Shown piece after piece: positions 45,663 through 52,960 of a stretch of 64,000 bases of DNA. Source of the stretch: CALECP01 sp964389925. GTDB taxonomy: Bacteria; Chloroflexota; Anaerolineae; Promineifilales; Promineifilaceae. Under the pieces are notes generated by a model. It saw only the letters and a program-made list of their open reading frames with translations. It was not told the DNA's origin and made no database searches. The stretch lies in assembly GCA_964389925.1 (NCBI GenBank), contig CAYMGE010000024.1, forward strand, positions 1 through 64,000, given 5' to 3'. The number at the start of each line of letters is the position of its first letter. Within the stretch, counting starts at the first letter, position 1. The translations under genes were made by a program, and so were the position numbers.

Positions 45663-47057
45663 CTATGCTGACTTGATCGCTGGCGCGGCCGATTCATAGC
45701 CGTGACGCACTGGCATTCGCCGTTGAACAGAATGCCGCGCCATTGCCCACAACACATCAGGATAAAACATCGCCACTAGCGAGCGTCGCAGCGTCATGAC
45801 CTCGTAGAAGCGTTTGGTCACGTCTGCGTTGCCGTGCGCGGTCGCCATCAGCTTGCTGAGATACCCCTGCATAAAGCGAACGGGCAGCGGGCGGTCGCCG
45901 ATGGCCTCTGGATAGCGCAAATCTTCGGTCGTCGCGTTCATCCATGCGGTTTGGCTGATTTTGGCGGCGGCTTTTTGGAAGCGGCGGTTGGCGAATGGTT
46001 GGTTGCGTGCTTGTAATCGGCCGAATTCAGCCCGCATCGCCGCGACGTGCATGGCAGCAATCGTCATCCCTTGACCATAACCGGGATTAAAGCTGCACAC
46101 CGAGTCACCTAACACAAACAGCCCCGCAGGAAGGTCGCGCACCTTCTCGTAATGTCGCCACTGGTTAGAAGGGAGCTTGTGTCCCCGAATGGGCGAAATG
46201 AGCGTCGCTTGCTGGAGCAGCTTGTATAGATCAGGCTGCGCGAGTTGACGGCTAAACGCGATGAATTCTGCCTCGTCTGTCGGCGGATGGTCACCAAACA
46301 CACCAGCCAGTAGCACGCGCAGTTGATTATTTGGCAAAAGATGCGCCCCACCCAGCTTGTTATTCTGACCCGGAATCGTGCCAATCAGCATCGCTTTCCA
46401 CGTGGGAACGGCGGCGGGCGGCAGTTGGAAGGTAGCGGTCACGTCGCCCATGTTGATGCGTAGCTCCGACTGCTCAGGCGGCGTGAAGCCGAGCGATTTG
46501 AGCCATTGCGGTAAGCGCGAGCCGCGTCCGCTTGCATCGATGATGAGATCGGCCGAAATTATCCGCCGCCCCTCACTATCCTTCACCTTCACACCCGACA
46601 TGCGCTTCTCAGCCGCGTCATAAACCAGTTCCGTTACGCTCACGCCGCCACTCAACTTGACATTTGGCAACGCCGCCACGCGCTGGCGCAACGCCCACTC
46701 AAAGTGCGGCCGATCACACCAGAAAATGTTCGAGCCGACATGCACTTTCGGCAGCCAGCCGCCGTACATAAAGGCGTGGATGTCTGCACCTATATCGGCG
46801 GGGATCAGCCCGCTCGTTTCCATATCAAATGGTAAATCGGGGAATAGCTCACGCACGATCTCCGCACCTGTCTGATGCAGACTGTGAAACTGTGCGCCTT
46901 GTGGCGTGCCTTTGCGTCGTGCTGGCTCGGTGGGCAGTATGTCCCGCTCGATGATAGTCACTTGTGCGGCAAAGTCCGCAAGGACTCGCGCCGTGAGCAT
47001 TCCCGCGATGCTGCCACCAATAACGATTGCGTGGTTGCGTTTGGTCTGTTGTGTCAT
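45663..47057 (-). CDS. FAD-dependent monooxygenase/oxidoreductase
   Basis: Flavoprotein of 464 residues of the p-hydroxybenzoate hydroxylase/geranylgeranyl reductase-like group. The FAD dinucleotide loop is IGGSIAGMLTARVL, followed by IIERD. The DG-type motif region is LIIDASGRGSRLPQW, and the second FAD motif is GLFVLGDSVCSFNPGYGQGM. Such enzymes hydroxylate or epoxidise aromatic or polyketide-like small molecules. No biosynthetic partners adjoin it. ATG 47057 has GGAG 9 bases upstream; a TTG at 47093 is an alternative. It converges with the BTAD regulator gene, and its upstream region carries the same heptamers as that gene, which suggests common control. Confidence 0.9.
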   Translation of the reverse strand: MTQQTKRNHAIVIGGSIAGMLTARVLADFAAQVTIIERDILPTEPARRKGTPQGAQFHSLHQTGAEIVRELFPDLPFDMETSGLIPADIGADIHAFMYGGWLPKVHVGSNIFWCDRPHFEWALRQRVAALPNVKLSGGVSVTELVYDAAEKRMSGVKVKDSEGRRIISADLIIDASGRGSRLPQWLKSLGFTPPEQSELRINMGDVTATFQLPPAAVPTWKAMLIGTIPGQNNKLGGAHLLPNNQLRVLLAGVFGDHPPTDEAEFIAFSRQLAQPDLYKLLQQATLISPIRGHKLPSNQWRHYEKVRDLPAGLFVLGDSVCSFNPGYGQGMTIAAMHVAAMRAEFGRLQARNQPFANRRFQKAAAKISQTAWMNATTEDLRYPEAIGDRPLPVRFMQGYLSKLMATAHGNADVTKRFYEVMTLRRSLVAMFYPDVLWAMARHSVQRRMPVRHGYESAAPAIKSA

Positions 47058-47085
47058 GATGATTGTCTCCAGTTTGAAGTTGTTC

Positions 47086-47198
47086 TCGTTCAATGTTTGG
47101 CATGATTGCTGGCGAACGTCTCAAGCGCGTTCCAAATTAGGCAGAAGTCGTTCCAACATGTCGTCTATTGTGGAGTAAGCTGGCAGAGAAAAGTCCGA
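47086..47198. repeat. 113-bp duplicated segment, copy 1
   Basis: Identical to 55399-55511 except for one base (47182 G, 55495 A). It contains the heptamer operator and the start region of the ORF at 47168. The orientation is the same in both copies. Confidence 0.9.
47117..47155 (+). promoter_or_regulatory. SARP-like heptamer operator, FAD monooxygenase region
   Basis: CGTCTCA (47117), CGTTCCA (47128) and CGTTCCA (47149) have start-to-start distances of 11 and 21, as upstream of the BTAD gene. It lies 60-98 bases upstream of the minus-strand monooxygenase, and a weak TATTGT box (47166) faces the plus strand. Confidence 0.6.
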
Positions 47199-47476
47199 AC
47201 CATCTGCTGACCGACCTGTTGCCCTCGCGCTACTTTGGCGAAAATGGGCTGCCCGACCTCAATCTGGTGGACGTGGTGCGCGGTGACTTCGGTTTCGTCG
47301 TCGCGATACTTTGGGAAAATGATGAACTGGTCGAAGAAGTCGGCATTTATTCAGGCTATGCCGCGTCACAAGGCGTGCTGCGTGCGCTATCCCACTACTT
47401 CCAGCATGACACGAGCTATCCTGCATGGTCACCAGAGCCTTCTCGTCGTGATGTTTCGGGATTTGTTGAACTTTGA
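47168..47476 (+). CDS. Hypothetical protein, possible toxin partner
   Basis: A frame of 102 codons beginning with TTG inside the duplicated segment; the true start is uncertain and no ribosome-binding site is clear. The residues read like a real acidic protein (GENGLPDLNLVDVVRGDFGFVV, then ILWENDELVEEVGIYSG), but no family is recognised. Its 3' end overlaps the ATG region of the following antitoxin-like ORF by 26 bases, an arrangement common in toxin-antitoxin pairs. That it is a toxin is only a positional guess. Confidence 0.4.
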   Translation: MWSKLAEKSPNHLLTDLLPSRYFGENGLPDLNLVDVVRGDFGFVVAILWENDELVEEVGIYSGYAASQGVLRALSHYFQHDTSYPAWSPEPSRRDVSGFVEL

Positions 47477-47720
47477 GAAAATAGACAGGTCATCTATCTC
47501 TGCTACCTTGCTAATGCCCAAAGATGTCATCGACGACCTCAAACGAGTCGCCCCACACCTCGGCTTTTCTGGCTATCAACCATTGATGCGTGCCTATATC
47601 GGGCAAGGGTTGCGTGCAGACCTTGCCAAACTCGAACACAGCACCGTCATCGACAATCTGCGCCAAAAAGGAGTCAGTGAAGAATTGCTCGCCTCGGCCG
47701 TTGCCGATGTCGCCGCCTAG
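47451..47720 (+). CDS. BrnA/CopG-like antitoxin candidate
   Basis: An 89-residue protein whose centre (ATLLMPKDVIDDLKRVAPHL, then YQPLMRAYIGQGLRADLAKL) resembles the ribbon-helix-helix core of BrnA or CopG-type antitoxins: a beta strand, a helix and a second helix with a short turn. ATG 47514 (MPKDVID) is a shorter alternative. It overlaps the upstream ORF by 26 bases. A hairpin (47719-47751) begins at its stop codon. A BrnT toxin was not recognised upstream. Confidence 0.6.
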   Translation: MFRDLLNFEKIDRSSISATLLMPKDVIDDLKRVAPHLGFSGYQPLMRAYIGQGLRADLAKLEHSTVIDNLRQKGVSEELLASAVADVAA

Positions 47721-47751
47721 AGATGGTAAATTTTGAAAATTTGCCATCTCT
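47719..47751. terminator. AGAGATGG hairpin, copy 1
   Basis: Arms of 16 bases (AGAGATGGTAAATTTT and near-complement, one T-G mismatch) begin at the antitoxin stop codon. The outer arm sequence recurs in the hairpin at 48159-48191. Confidence 0.65.
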
Positions 47752-47775
47752 GACACAGTGATTACCATCTGCCTT

Positions 47776-47786
47776 TATGCTAGAAT
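47776..47786 (+). promoter_or_regulatory. Extended -10 promoter TATGCTAGAAT
   Basis: TG-C-TAGAAT is an extended -10 box. The same string in a similar context (TTACC...TTTATGCTAGAATGCA) lies at 52172-52182, upstream of another small-gene pair. Confidence 0.55.
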
Positions 47787-47823
47787 GCAAACGCTATATC
47801 AATCGTCACGCTAGGATCGTTTC

Positions 47824-48156
47824 ATGCCCAATTGGAATCGGTTTACACCGACAGAGTTTGAAGCGGATCATTACAGGGTGGCAACTATGAACAAACAACG
47901 CTTAACCGAAGCTGAAATCGACGCATTTGTGATTGCCGAAGCCGACGACCTCGCGCAATGGGATGACCCCATCTTGGTCGAGCCATCACCTGAAACAATG
48001 GTGGCGTTACCTGCCTCATTGACGGCACGCGCACGTTTCTTTGCCAAGCTGCACAAGAAATCTTCCCTTGAGGAGTGGTTGCAAACGATCATTCAAGAGC
48101 GCATCGCCTTTGAAGAATCGGCCTATACATCACTCTTGCAAGCGATTTCGCAATGA
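47824..48156 (+). CDS. Small antitoxin-like protein
   Basis: A 110-residue protein. The N-terminal half is acidic (TEAEIDAFVIAEADDLAQWDD), and the C-terminal half is helical (PASLTARARFFAKLHKKSSLEEWL, then IIQERIAFEESAY), resembling DNA-binding antitoxins of the CopG/BrnA type. ATG 47887, with AGGGTGG upstream, gives an 89-residue form that fits the family look better. It is bracketed by two copies of one hairpin and has its own extended -10 promoter. No toxin partner is recognised. Similar short proteins are described only as hypothetical. Confidence 0.65.
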   Translation: MPNWNRFTPTEFEADHYRVATMNKQRLTEAEIDAFVIAEADDLAQWDDPILVEPSPETMVALPASLTARARFFAKLHKKSSLEEWLQTIIQERIAFEESAYTSLLQAISQ

Positions 48157-48158
48157 TC

Positions 48159-48191
48159 AGAGATGGCAAATCTTCGAGATTTACCATCTCT
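48159..48191. terminator. AGAGATGG hairpin, copy 2
   Basis: Arms of 15 bases (AGAGATGGCAAATCT and near-complement, one mismatch) with a TCG loop, 2 bases after the stop of the small antitoxin-like gene. Sister of the hairpin at 47719. Confidence 0.7.
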
Positions 48192-48199
48192 TGCACCGC

Positions 48200-48571
48200 C
48201 TATCGTCGCGCCACCACCTGTCGCACGGCCAAGCCGCTCAACAGCAACAGCCCCACCAACACAACCACCAGCGGCGCAAATGCTCTTGTCGCCGTCCTAT
48301 CCGTCGCTAGGTCAACCGCCGTCGGCACGCCGCCACTCTGCGGGTAAAGACCGCTGTTGAGCGTAAAGTCGCCCCCCGTCGCCGCCCCGCCTCCAAAGAC
48401 GCTAACCGATCCCGTCAACTCAAAGCGGTTATCGTCACTTTTACTCTTGCCACTCCCCGTCACGCTAAACCAGTCGATGCTAAATCCCCCACCAGACTGC
48501 GCGTACATCGTTGTCGCCGCCACCAGCACCAACGCTATCATTAACGTCATGCCAAATAGTTTCTTCATCAT
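48200..48571 (-). CDS. Small secreted protein with PTAV-TM-Arg tail
   Basis: A protein of 123 residues starting at ATG 48571 (AGGAG 8 bases upstream). A signal peptide (LFGMTLMIALVLVAATTMYA) is followed by a short Gly/Ser-rich beta segment (GGGFSIDWFSVTGSG, FELTGSVSVFGGGA, GGDFTLNSGLYPQ) of the kind that forms repeat units in larger Chloroflexota surface proteins. The C terminus is PTAVDLATDR, a hydrophobic helix, then RQVVARR. It is 114 bases downstream of the astacin gene on the same strand, with a repeat between. A minimal cell-surface protein is likely; its role is unknown. Confidence 0.75.
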   Translation of the reverse strand: MMKKLFGMTLMIALVLVAATTMYAQSGGGFSIDWFSVTGSGKSKSDDNRFELTGSVSVFGGGAATGGDFTLNSGLYPQSGGVPTAVDLATDRTATRAFAPLVVVLVGLLLLSGLAVRQVVARR

Positions 48572-48604
48572 GATGTTTGCTCCTATCGAACCTGTCATAC
48601 CCCT

Positions 48605-48671
48605 GCCTTCGCAGAGCCTGCCTCTGCGAAGGCAAGTACCCATTATTATGGATTCCCGCCTACGCGGGAAT
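48605..48671. repeat. Two stacked inverted repeats (REP-like)
   Basis: GCCTTCGCAGAG/CTCTGCGAAGGC (48605-48633) and ATTCCCGC/GCGGGAAT (48652-48671). The GCGGGAATGACA end is a common dispersed repeat type and also appears at about 5930 inside the YfhO-flippase gene. Confidence 0.65.
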
Positions 48672-48685
48672 GACAAGTGTTGTGT

Positions 48686-49642
48686 TTAATCTCCTATTGT
48701 GACCGACCCTAATGGCGCGGTTAACGTCATTGGATCGTTATAAACCCTTACACCGCTGTACGTGCCAGGCATAATCATGACCGTTCCATTGTTTGGTGTG
48801 TTGTCCACTCCTTCTCCAACTGTGTCATAAGGCGAGAAAAGTTCGCCATTCTCGCTACCGCTCTGGGTGCGATCTACAATTCGCCAGTTGTTCTCCTTGT
48901 AAAGCAATGAAAGGGAAAGCTCATCGAGATCGCTCATGTGGTCACGTTGACCAATTGCGTCTTGCCATGTCTCATTCCATGGCGAATTGACAACGATAGT
49001 TGGATTGTCATTTTTGCTGAACGCGGTTGCACCATAGTGCATTACCGAATCAAAATCGTACGTGCGGTCACCTGCCAATCCATACGCCCCTCTTGGAAAT
49101 GCCTCCGTTCCAACTTCTAGATCAAAGTTGTGTTCTTTGCCCTCTTCAATATTAGCCGTTTGAATCGTGACGTAAGTGTTGCGATCTGTGCGACTCTGTT
49201 CATGGAAGAAGCCAAGTGAGTGCATCAACTCATGTACAATGATGAAGCGATATGACCAATTGAACATACGGATAGTTTGTTCGCCTCCTTGCATCCCGAC
49301 AGGCGAACTGTTGCCATTAGCATCAAGAAACTTAATGTAATTAACCTGATCAGTGCGTGGAACAAAGTCGATGTTGGCAACTGCTTCGATTTCAGCCATT
49401 GCCGCAATGGCACGGGACTGATTGGTTGAGTTTACATTTGAGTCAAATGTGTATGCAATTGTGCTAGGCCAGAGGTTCACCTCAATAGTGGCACGCCCTG
49501 TCACGTATTCTTCTGGCAGCACCATGTCATCGACGAGGACGTACCCCTCTGGCAGCCAATCTTCGTCGGCGTGGGTTTGTGTTGCAGGAAGTGCGATGAT
49601 CAGTAAAAACAAGGATGTTGTGAATGCTAAAAAGCGTTTCAT
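48686..49642 (-). CDS. Astacin-family (M12A) zinc metalloprotease
   Basis: Secreted endopeptidase of 318 residues. A signal peptide (FLAFTTSLFLLIIALPATQTHA) is followed by a short prodomain. The catalytic motif HELMHSLGFFHEQSRTDR gives zinc ligands H137, H141 and H147, the base E138 and the family Glu after the third His. The Met-turn is SVMHYGATAFS. The C-terminal 90 residues resemble a short beta domain (VDRTQSGSENGELFSPYDTV). The family cleaves extracellular matrix or surface proteins. It lies in a run of exported-protein genes. No anchor is visible, so it is probably released or periplasmic. Confidence 0.95.
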   Translation of the reverse strand: MKRFLAFTTSLFLLIIALPATQTHADEDWLPEGYVLVDDMVLPEEYVTGRATIEVNLWPSTIAYTFDSNVNSTNQSRAIAAMAEIEAVANIDFVPRTDQVNYIKFLDANGNSSPVGMQGGEQTIRMFNWSYRFIIVHELMHSLGFFHEQSRTDRNTYVTIQTANIEEGKEHNFDLEVGTEAFPRGAYGLAGDRTYDFDSVMHYGATAFSKNDNPTIVVNSPWNETWQDAIGQRDHMSDLDELSLSLLYKENNWRIVDRTQSGSENGELFSPYDTVGEGVDNTPNNGTVMIMPGTYSGVRVYNDPMTLTAPLGSVTIGD

Positions 49643-49656
49643 GATCGTTTTTCCTT

Positions 49657-51186
49657 TTATTGCAGGGCGACGAGAACGAGGATCAAACCCGTTCCGCCGT
49701 CTTGGGCTGACATCGCCTTGCCGATGACAGCACCGAAGGCGCGGTCACGGTCTGTGGCAGTCATGGCGTGGCCGGGGAGGTGGGAGGTGGTGAGCAGGTC
49801 GCCGATTTCGACTTTGCCGACCGCCTTGACGTAGACTTGGCCTGTGAGGGCGACGGGGTGCATTTCGCCGTCTACTTGCAGGTCGGATTGCTGCATGACG
49901 AGGCCGGGGTTGATGCCGCCCGCCCCACTGACGATCCCCGCGACGAGTGGATCGTAAGCTCCGTTCGAGACACGCATTTGACCAGGGTTGTCGGGGTCAA
50001 GGGTGACGACTGTGCCAGGTTCGATAGCATTTTCGTCATTGATGACAAATGGTTCGGCTAAGTCTGCTCCACCATCAATAGACAATACATTCACATTGGC
50101 GGCTCCTGCAACATCCAGTAGCTGGCTAGGATTGGTCGTGCCAATACCAATCTTGCCATCGTGCTCAACGTGGAATGCTGTGTCTGTATAATTCATGATG
50201 CTGAGAATCGGCCGATTTTGAACCTCTCCATTATCCGTGCGCCCCGACAACGTTATCAACGGAACATCCGTACCCGTTGTATCTGCTGAAGACCGCGTTT
50301 GTCCAACCAAATAGACACCAGAACGTCCGCCGCTTGAGCGGCCTTCAATAAACGAAGCGTAGCCATTGCTCGAACCATTGAATATGGAAATACCGTCTGT
50401 CCCATTGCCAAAATGCGCTTTTGTTGTCGAATGATCGTCTGTAGGCATGTACAGATGATACTTTTCTGTTGGTGTCTCTGTTCCCAGACCAACAGAGTCA
50501 TTGACGTAAAGGCGTGATGAATTTAGCGTCGTTGTGTTGAGCCATCCTGCATCAGAGAGGTTCATGAGCCGAGATGAACCACTATAGACTGCAAAAGCGT
50601 CGTTGGTGTCGATAAACAAACTTGGAGTTGCGTTGTTGTGATAGCCAAAGTGGTAACGGCGTGAATTGCCCGAATTTTCAATCTCGACTATTCCGCCCTG
50701 TGCAATAAATCTATTTGTGGCATTAACTCGACCTGCCGCAACCACCGATTTTCGCAATAACCCTTCCTCCCGAAGGCTAATCGCATAGGGTACAGGCGTT
50801 AACTCTTGCAGCGGCGAGAGCGCAACGTAGTCACCGCTACCCGCAGGGCGCACATGAATGGCGAGAAAGCGAGCGTCGTCAATAAACCTGTCTTCACCAA
50901 AATCCAGCGAGGTGCTGAACAAGCCGTTTGTCACGACCAAATTCTCAACCGTCTGCGTCAAGCCGATTTGTGAGCCGGATTCGGCCGAATCCCATAACTC
51001 AAATTGAAAGTCGTAAGTCCCATTGGCGGGGGAACCACCGTCGCTGAGTTGACCTTGATAGGTGAACGCCGTGCCGACATTGGTCGCTTGCGGAATGCGC
51101 TCCGTTTGTGAGGTCGCCCGCAGGACGCTAATGCCCAATGCGGCGACGAGGACGAGTGCGAGTGTGAAAATTGTCTTGTGGTTCAT
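49657..51186 (-). CDS. Secreted surface protein of the GTAFTYQGQL type
   Basis: Exported protein of 509 residues with a signal peptide (TIFTLALVLVAALGISVLRA). The N-terminal domain (GTAFTYQGQLSDGGSPANGT, then YDFQFELWDS) is a beta domain common in large bacterial surface proteins. The middle resembles phage-tail or trimeric-adhesin stalks (LYVNDSVGLGTETPTEKYHLYM, IGIGTTNPSQLLDV). The C-terminal domain (LAEPF, GDLLTTSHLPGHAM, GAVIGKAMS) recurs at the ends of such proteins. It is 15 bases downstream of nothing coding on its own strand and 14 bases upstream of the astacin gene, so the two may be cotranscribed. Its 5' end is copied, as fragments, at 51999-52121 and 52921-53016. Confidence 0.8.
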   Translation of the reverse strand: MNHKTIFTLALVLVAALGISVLRATSQTERIPQATNVGTAFTYQGQLSDGGSPANGTYDFQFELWDSAESGSQIGLTQTVENLVVTNGLFSTSLDFGEDRFIDDARFLAIHVRPAGSGDYVALSPLQELTPVPYAISLREEGLLRKSVVAAGRVNATNRFIAQGGIVEIENSGNSRRYHFGYHNNATPSLFIDTNDAFAVYSGSSRLMNLSDAGWLNTTTLNSSRLYVNDSVGLGTETPTEKYHLYMPTDDHSTTKAHFGNGTDGISIFNGSSNGYASFIEGRSSGGRSGVYLVGQTRSSADTTGTDVPLITLSGRTDNGEVQNRPILSIMNYTDTAFHVEHDGKIGIGTTNPSQLLDVAGAANVNVLSIDGGADLAEPFVINDENAIEPGTVVTLDPDNPGQMRVSNGAYDPLVAGIVSGAGGINPGLVMQQSDLQVDGEMHPVALTGQVYVKAVGKVEIGDLLTTSHLPGHAMTATDRDRAFGAVIGKAMSAQDGGTGLILVLVALQ

Positions 51187-51212
51187 CTCTATTTTTCCTT
51201 ACCTGTATGCGG

Positions 51213-51242
51213 TATAATCATCATACGCTGAGTATGATGATT
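51213..51242 (+). promoter_or_regulatory. Promoter and palindromic operator of the mazEF-like pair
   Basis: TATAAT (51213-51218) is followed by a perfect 11-bp inverted repeat with a 5-base spacer (AATCATCATAC at 51216 and its complement at 51232). It overlaps the start of transcription, as expected of an autoregulated toxin-antitoxin operator. Confidence 0.75.
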
Positions 51243-51266
51243 TTGATGATTCGCAGAGGGTGAAAC

Positions 51267-51485
51267 ATGCACCGTGCAACATTTACGCTAGAAGAAGACA
51301 ACTACGCCTTTTTGGTCGCTGTAGGCGGTAAAAATCGCAGTGCCTTTATCAATCGGCTGTTGGCGGCTGAAAAACGCCGTCGTTTGGCTGAGCAAATTCT
51401 GCAAGCCAATCAAGAGGAGGCGGCCGACGAAGCGTATCAACAGCTTTACACTGAATGGGATGTAACGTTGGCGGACGGACTATGA
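51267..51485 (+). CDS. Ribbon-helix-helix antitoxin of a MazEF-like pair
   Basis: A 72-residue protein, HRATFTLEEDNYAFL followed by NRSAFINRLLAAEKR, which fits a ribbon-helix-helix domain with an acidic C-terminal toxin-binding tail (EEAADEAYQQLYTEWD). It is preceded by AGAGGGTG 5 bases before the ATG and by an autoregulatory palindrome. The stop overlaps the toxin start (ATGA). It should repress its own promoter and neutralise the toxin. Confidence 0.85.
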   Translation: MHRATFTLEEDNYAFLVAVGGKNRSAFINRLLAAEKRRRLAEQILQANQEEAADEAYQQLYTEWDVTLADGL

Positions 51486-51823
51486 GTGCCTTGCGCCAGC
51501 TAGAAATTCGCTGGGTCGATTTGGAGCCAACTCGCGGCGCAGAGACGCGCAAGAAACGACCGTGTGTCATCGTGCAGTCCGATCTCGTCAATCGCGGTTC
51601 GCGCACGGTCATCGTCGCCCCGATCTTGCCCAACCACAAACAGTGGCCGTTTGCGGTCAACCTCAAGCCGAGCAAGTGCAACGGTCTCGATAAAGATCGC
51701 CATGTCAACCTCAAGCAGTTGCGCGTCGTTGACCAAAGCCGTATCGCAGAGCGTTTGGGCTGGCTGGAAAAGCGGTATTGGTCGCAAATAAAAGTCGCAT
51801 TGTCCATCGTTTTTGACCTCTGA
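51482..51823 (+). CDS. mazF: MazF/PemK-like mRNA interferase toxin
   Basis: A 113-residue protein with the PemK/MazF core: RWVDLEPTRGAETRKKRPCVIVQ, then APILPN and the Arg/Lys strand VNLKQLRVVDQSRIAERLG. Family members cleave mRNA at short motifs and are held in check by a cognate antitoxin. The ATG at 51482 overlaps the antitoxin stop, giving translational coupling. A perfect 16-bp hairpin follows at 51905. The pair is bracketed by the start of the surface-protein gene (51186) and a copy of that start (52121). Confidence 0.9.
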   Translation: MSALRQLEIRWVDLEPTRGAETRKKRPCVIVQSDLVNRGSRTVIVAPILPNHKQWPFAVNLKPSKCNGLDKDRHVNLKQLRVVDQSRIAERLGWLEKRYWSQIKVALSIVFDL

Positions 51824-51904
51824 TTTCTCGATACACTGCCGTGCAAATGCGCGACAGGTTCTCTGAGCCACGAGTTGTGAGCGAAGCTCACAGAAACTCT
51901 TTCA

Positions 51905-51939
51905 ATGGGTGTCGAGTGGCGTTGCCACTCGACACCCAT
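51905..51939. terminator. Terminator-like hairpin after mazF
   Basis: Perfect 16-bp arms ATGGGTGTCGAGTGGC and complement with a GTT loop, 80 bases after the mazF stop. There is no T run. Confidence 0.6.
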
Positions 51940-51998
51940 CCATTAACTTTTGCGCCGCTTGCGGCGCCCTCACTTCCATAACCTGTTACGAACTTAGG

Positions 51999-52121
51999 CT
52001 ACGATGTACTAGGGGTGCGTTCGGGCGGACTACCTTCCGTCCGCGAAGTCGCCCGCAGGACACCAAAGCCCAGCGCGGCGACGAGAACGAGTGCGAGTGT
52101 GAAAATTGTCTTGTGGTTCAT
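51999..52121 (-). pseudogene. 5' fragment of the surface-protein gene
   Basis: Forty codons starting MNHKTIFTLALVLVAALGFG and LRATS, nearly identical to the signal peptide of the gene starting at 51186, and then diverging into SRTEGSPPERTP and a stop. It has the same strand and same leader sequence. A remnant of a duplicated paralogue or a copy made during insertion of the toxin-antitoxin module. Confidence 0.75.
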
Positions 52122-52171
52122 CTGTTTTTCTCCATTTGGGTAAAAGCCGTTGAATGGCTGTTACCTTGCTT

Positions 52172-52182
52172 TATGCTAGAAT
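52172..52182 (+). promoter_or_regulatory. Extended -10 promoter TATGCTAGAAT
   Basis: Identical to the box at 47776-47786, with a shared flank, upstream of the gene pair at 52216-52960. Confidence 0.55.
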
Positions 52183-52215
52183 GCATTTGCTGTAAGGTGT
52201 ATTGAGGATTGTGAG

Positions 52216-52539
52216 ATGCGAAAATGGACGATTCGGGATCGTTACAACAACACCATTTACATGACGGAAGAGCGATGGCAACACATCTTGGAATCGCGTC
52301 CCGAACTGGAACCGTACTTCGATCTCTTTTTGGAAACGTTGCGAACGGGCAAGCGCGAACGCGACCCACTGCAACCAGAAAAGTTTCGCTACTACAAGCC
52401 ATTTGATCTGCTTTTGCCGCTCAATACCCATCTCGTCTGCATCGTCATCTTTCGTTATCAAGAGGATGAGTCGGGTGAAAGCGTTCCCAACAACTTTGTC
52501 GTGACAGGTTGGGCGAATTACATTTGGTCTAAAAGGTAA
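52216..52539 (+). CDS. PBECR/RelE-like nuclease-fold protein candidate
   Basis: A 107-residue protein beginning RKWTIRDRYNNTIYMTEERW, with later YYKPFDLLLPLNTHLVC and VVTGWANYIWSKR. It resembles short proteins from cyanobacteria and Chloroflexota of the Barnase-EndoU-ColicinD-RelE-like nuclease fold, assigned from recalled patterns only. Catalytic residues are not certain, although Arg/Tyr/Thr-rich strands are present. The next gene (DUF2283) starts 4 bases after its stop. A possible toxin in a two-gene module. Confidence 0.6.
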   Translation: MRKWTIRDRYNNTIYMTEERWQHILESRPELEPYFDLFLETLRTGKRERDPLQPEKFRYYKPFDLLLPLNTHLVCIVIFRYQEDESGESVPNNFVVTGWANYIWSKR

Positions 52540-52543
52540 ACTG

Positions 52544-52960
52544 ATGACATACGACTTCTCCGAAACCATACAACCACTTTCCAACGGATCAACTGCAAGG
52601 CTAAAATATGACCCCGAAGGGGATGTTCTCGACATCTTTTTTGGCGAAAATGAGCCAGCCAGAGGCATCCAACTGACTGACCAAATTGCGTTGCGCGTGG
52701 ACGCGATGATGGAGCGGGTTATTAGTCTAACCATCTTAGATTACTCGCTTGTGGCTCAGGAAACGATGTACGGTCGTCGCAGTTTTCCACTCACGCATCT
52801 CGACGCATTGCCAGAGGGGGTACGTGTCAAGGTGTCGCGCTTGCTCACCTCTGCGCCTGTCGATCAGTTTTTGAAACTGTCTCACTTTCATACGTCACCT
52901 ACCAATTACGTTCCGATTACCTACGTTGCGCCGCAATCAGCGATGGCGGCGTTTGCATAA
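52544..52960 (+). CDS. DUF2283-like protein, possible antitoxin
   Basis: A 138-residue protein with the DUF2283 pattern, LKYDPEGDVLDIFFGENEP and RVDAMMERVISLTILDYS. The pairing of a small nuclease-like ORF with a DUF2283 protein occurs in other phyla and is typical of toxin-antitoxin modules, although DUF2283 itself is uncharacterised. The C-terminal 40 residues (FLKLSHFHTSPTNYVPITYV) are not family-like. The stop codon lies within a fragment of the surface-protein gene on the other strand. Confidence 0.65.
   Translation: MTYDFSETIQPLSNGSTARLKYDPEGDVLDIFFGENEPARGIQLTDQIALRVDAMMERVISLTILDYSLVAQETMYGRRSFPLTHLDALPEGVRVKVSRLLTSAPVDQFLKLSHFHTSPTNYVPITYVAPQSAMAAFA

Noticed and set aside
47776..47786. 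Possible insertion of a mobile element at the repeated TATGCTAGAAT string
   Set aside because: There are no inverted ends or target duplications; a shared promoter explains it better.
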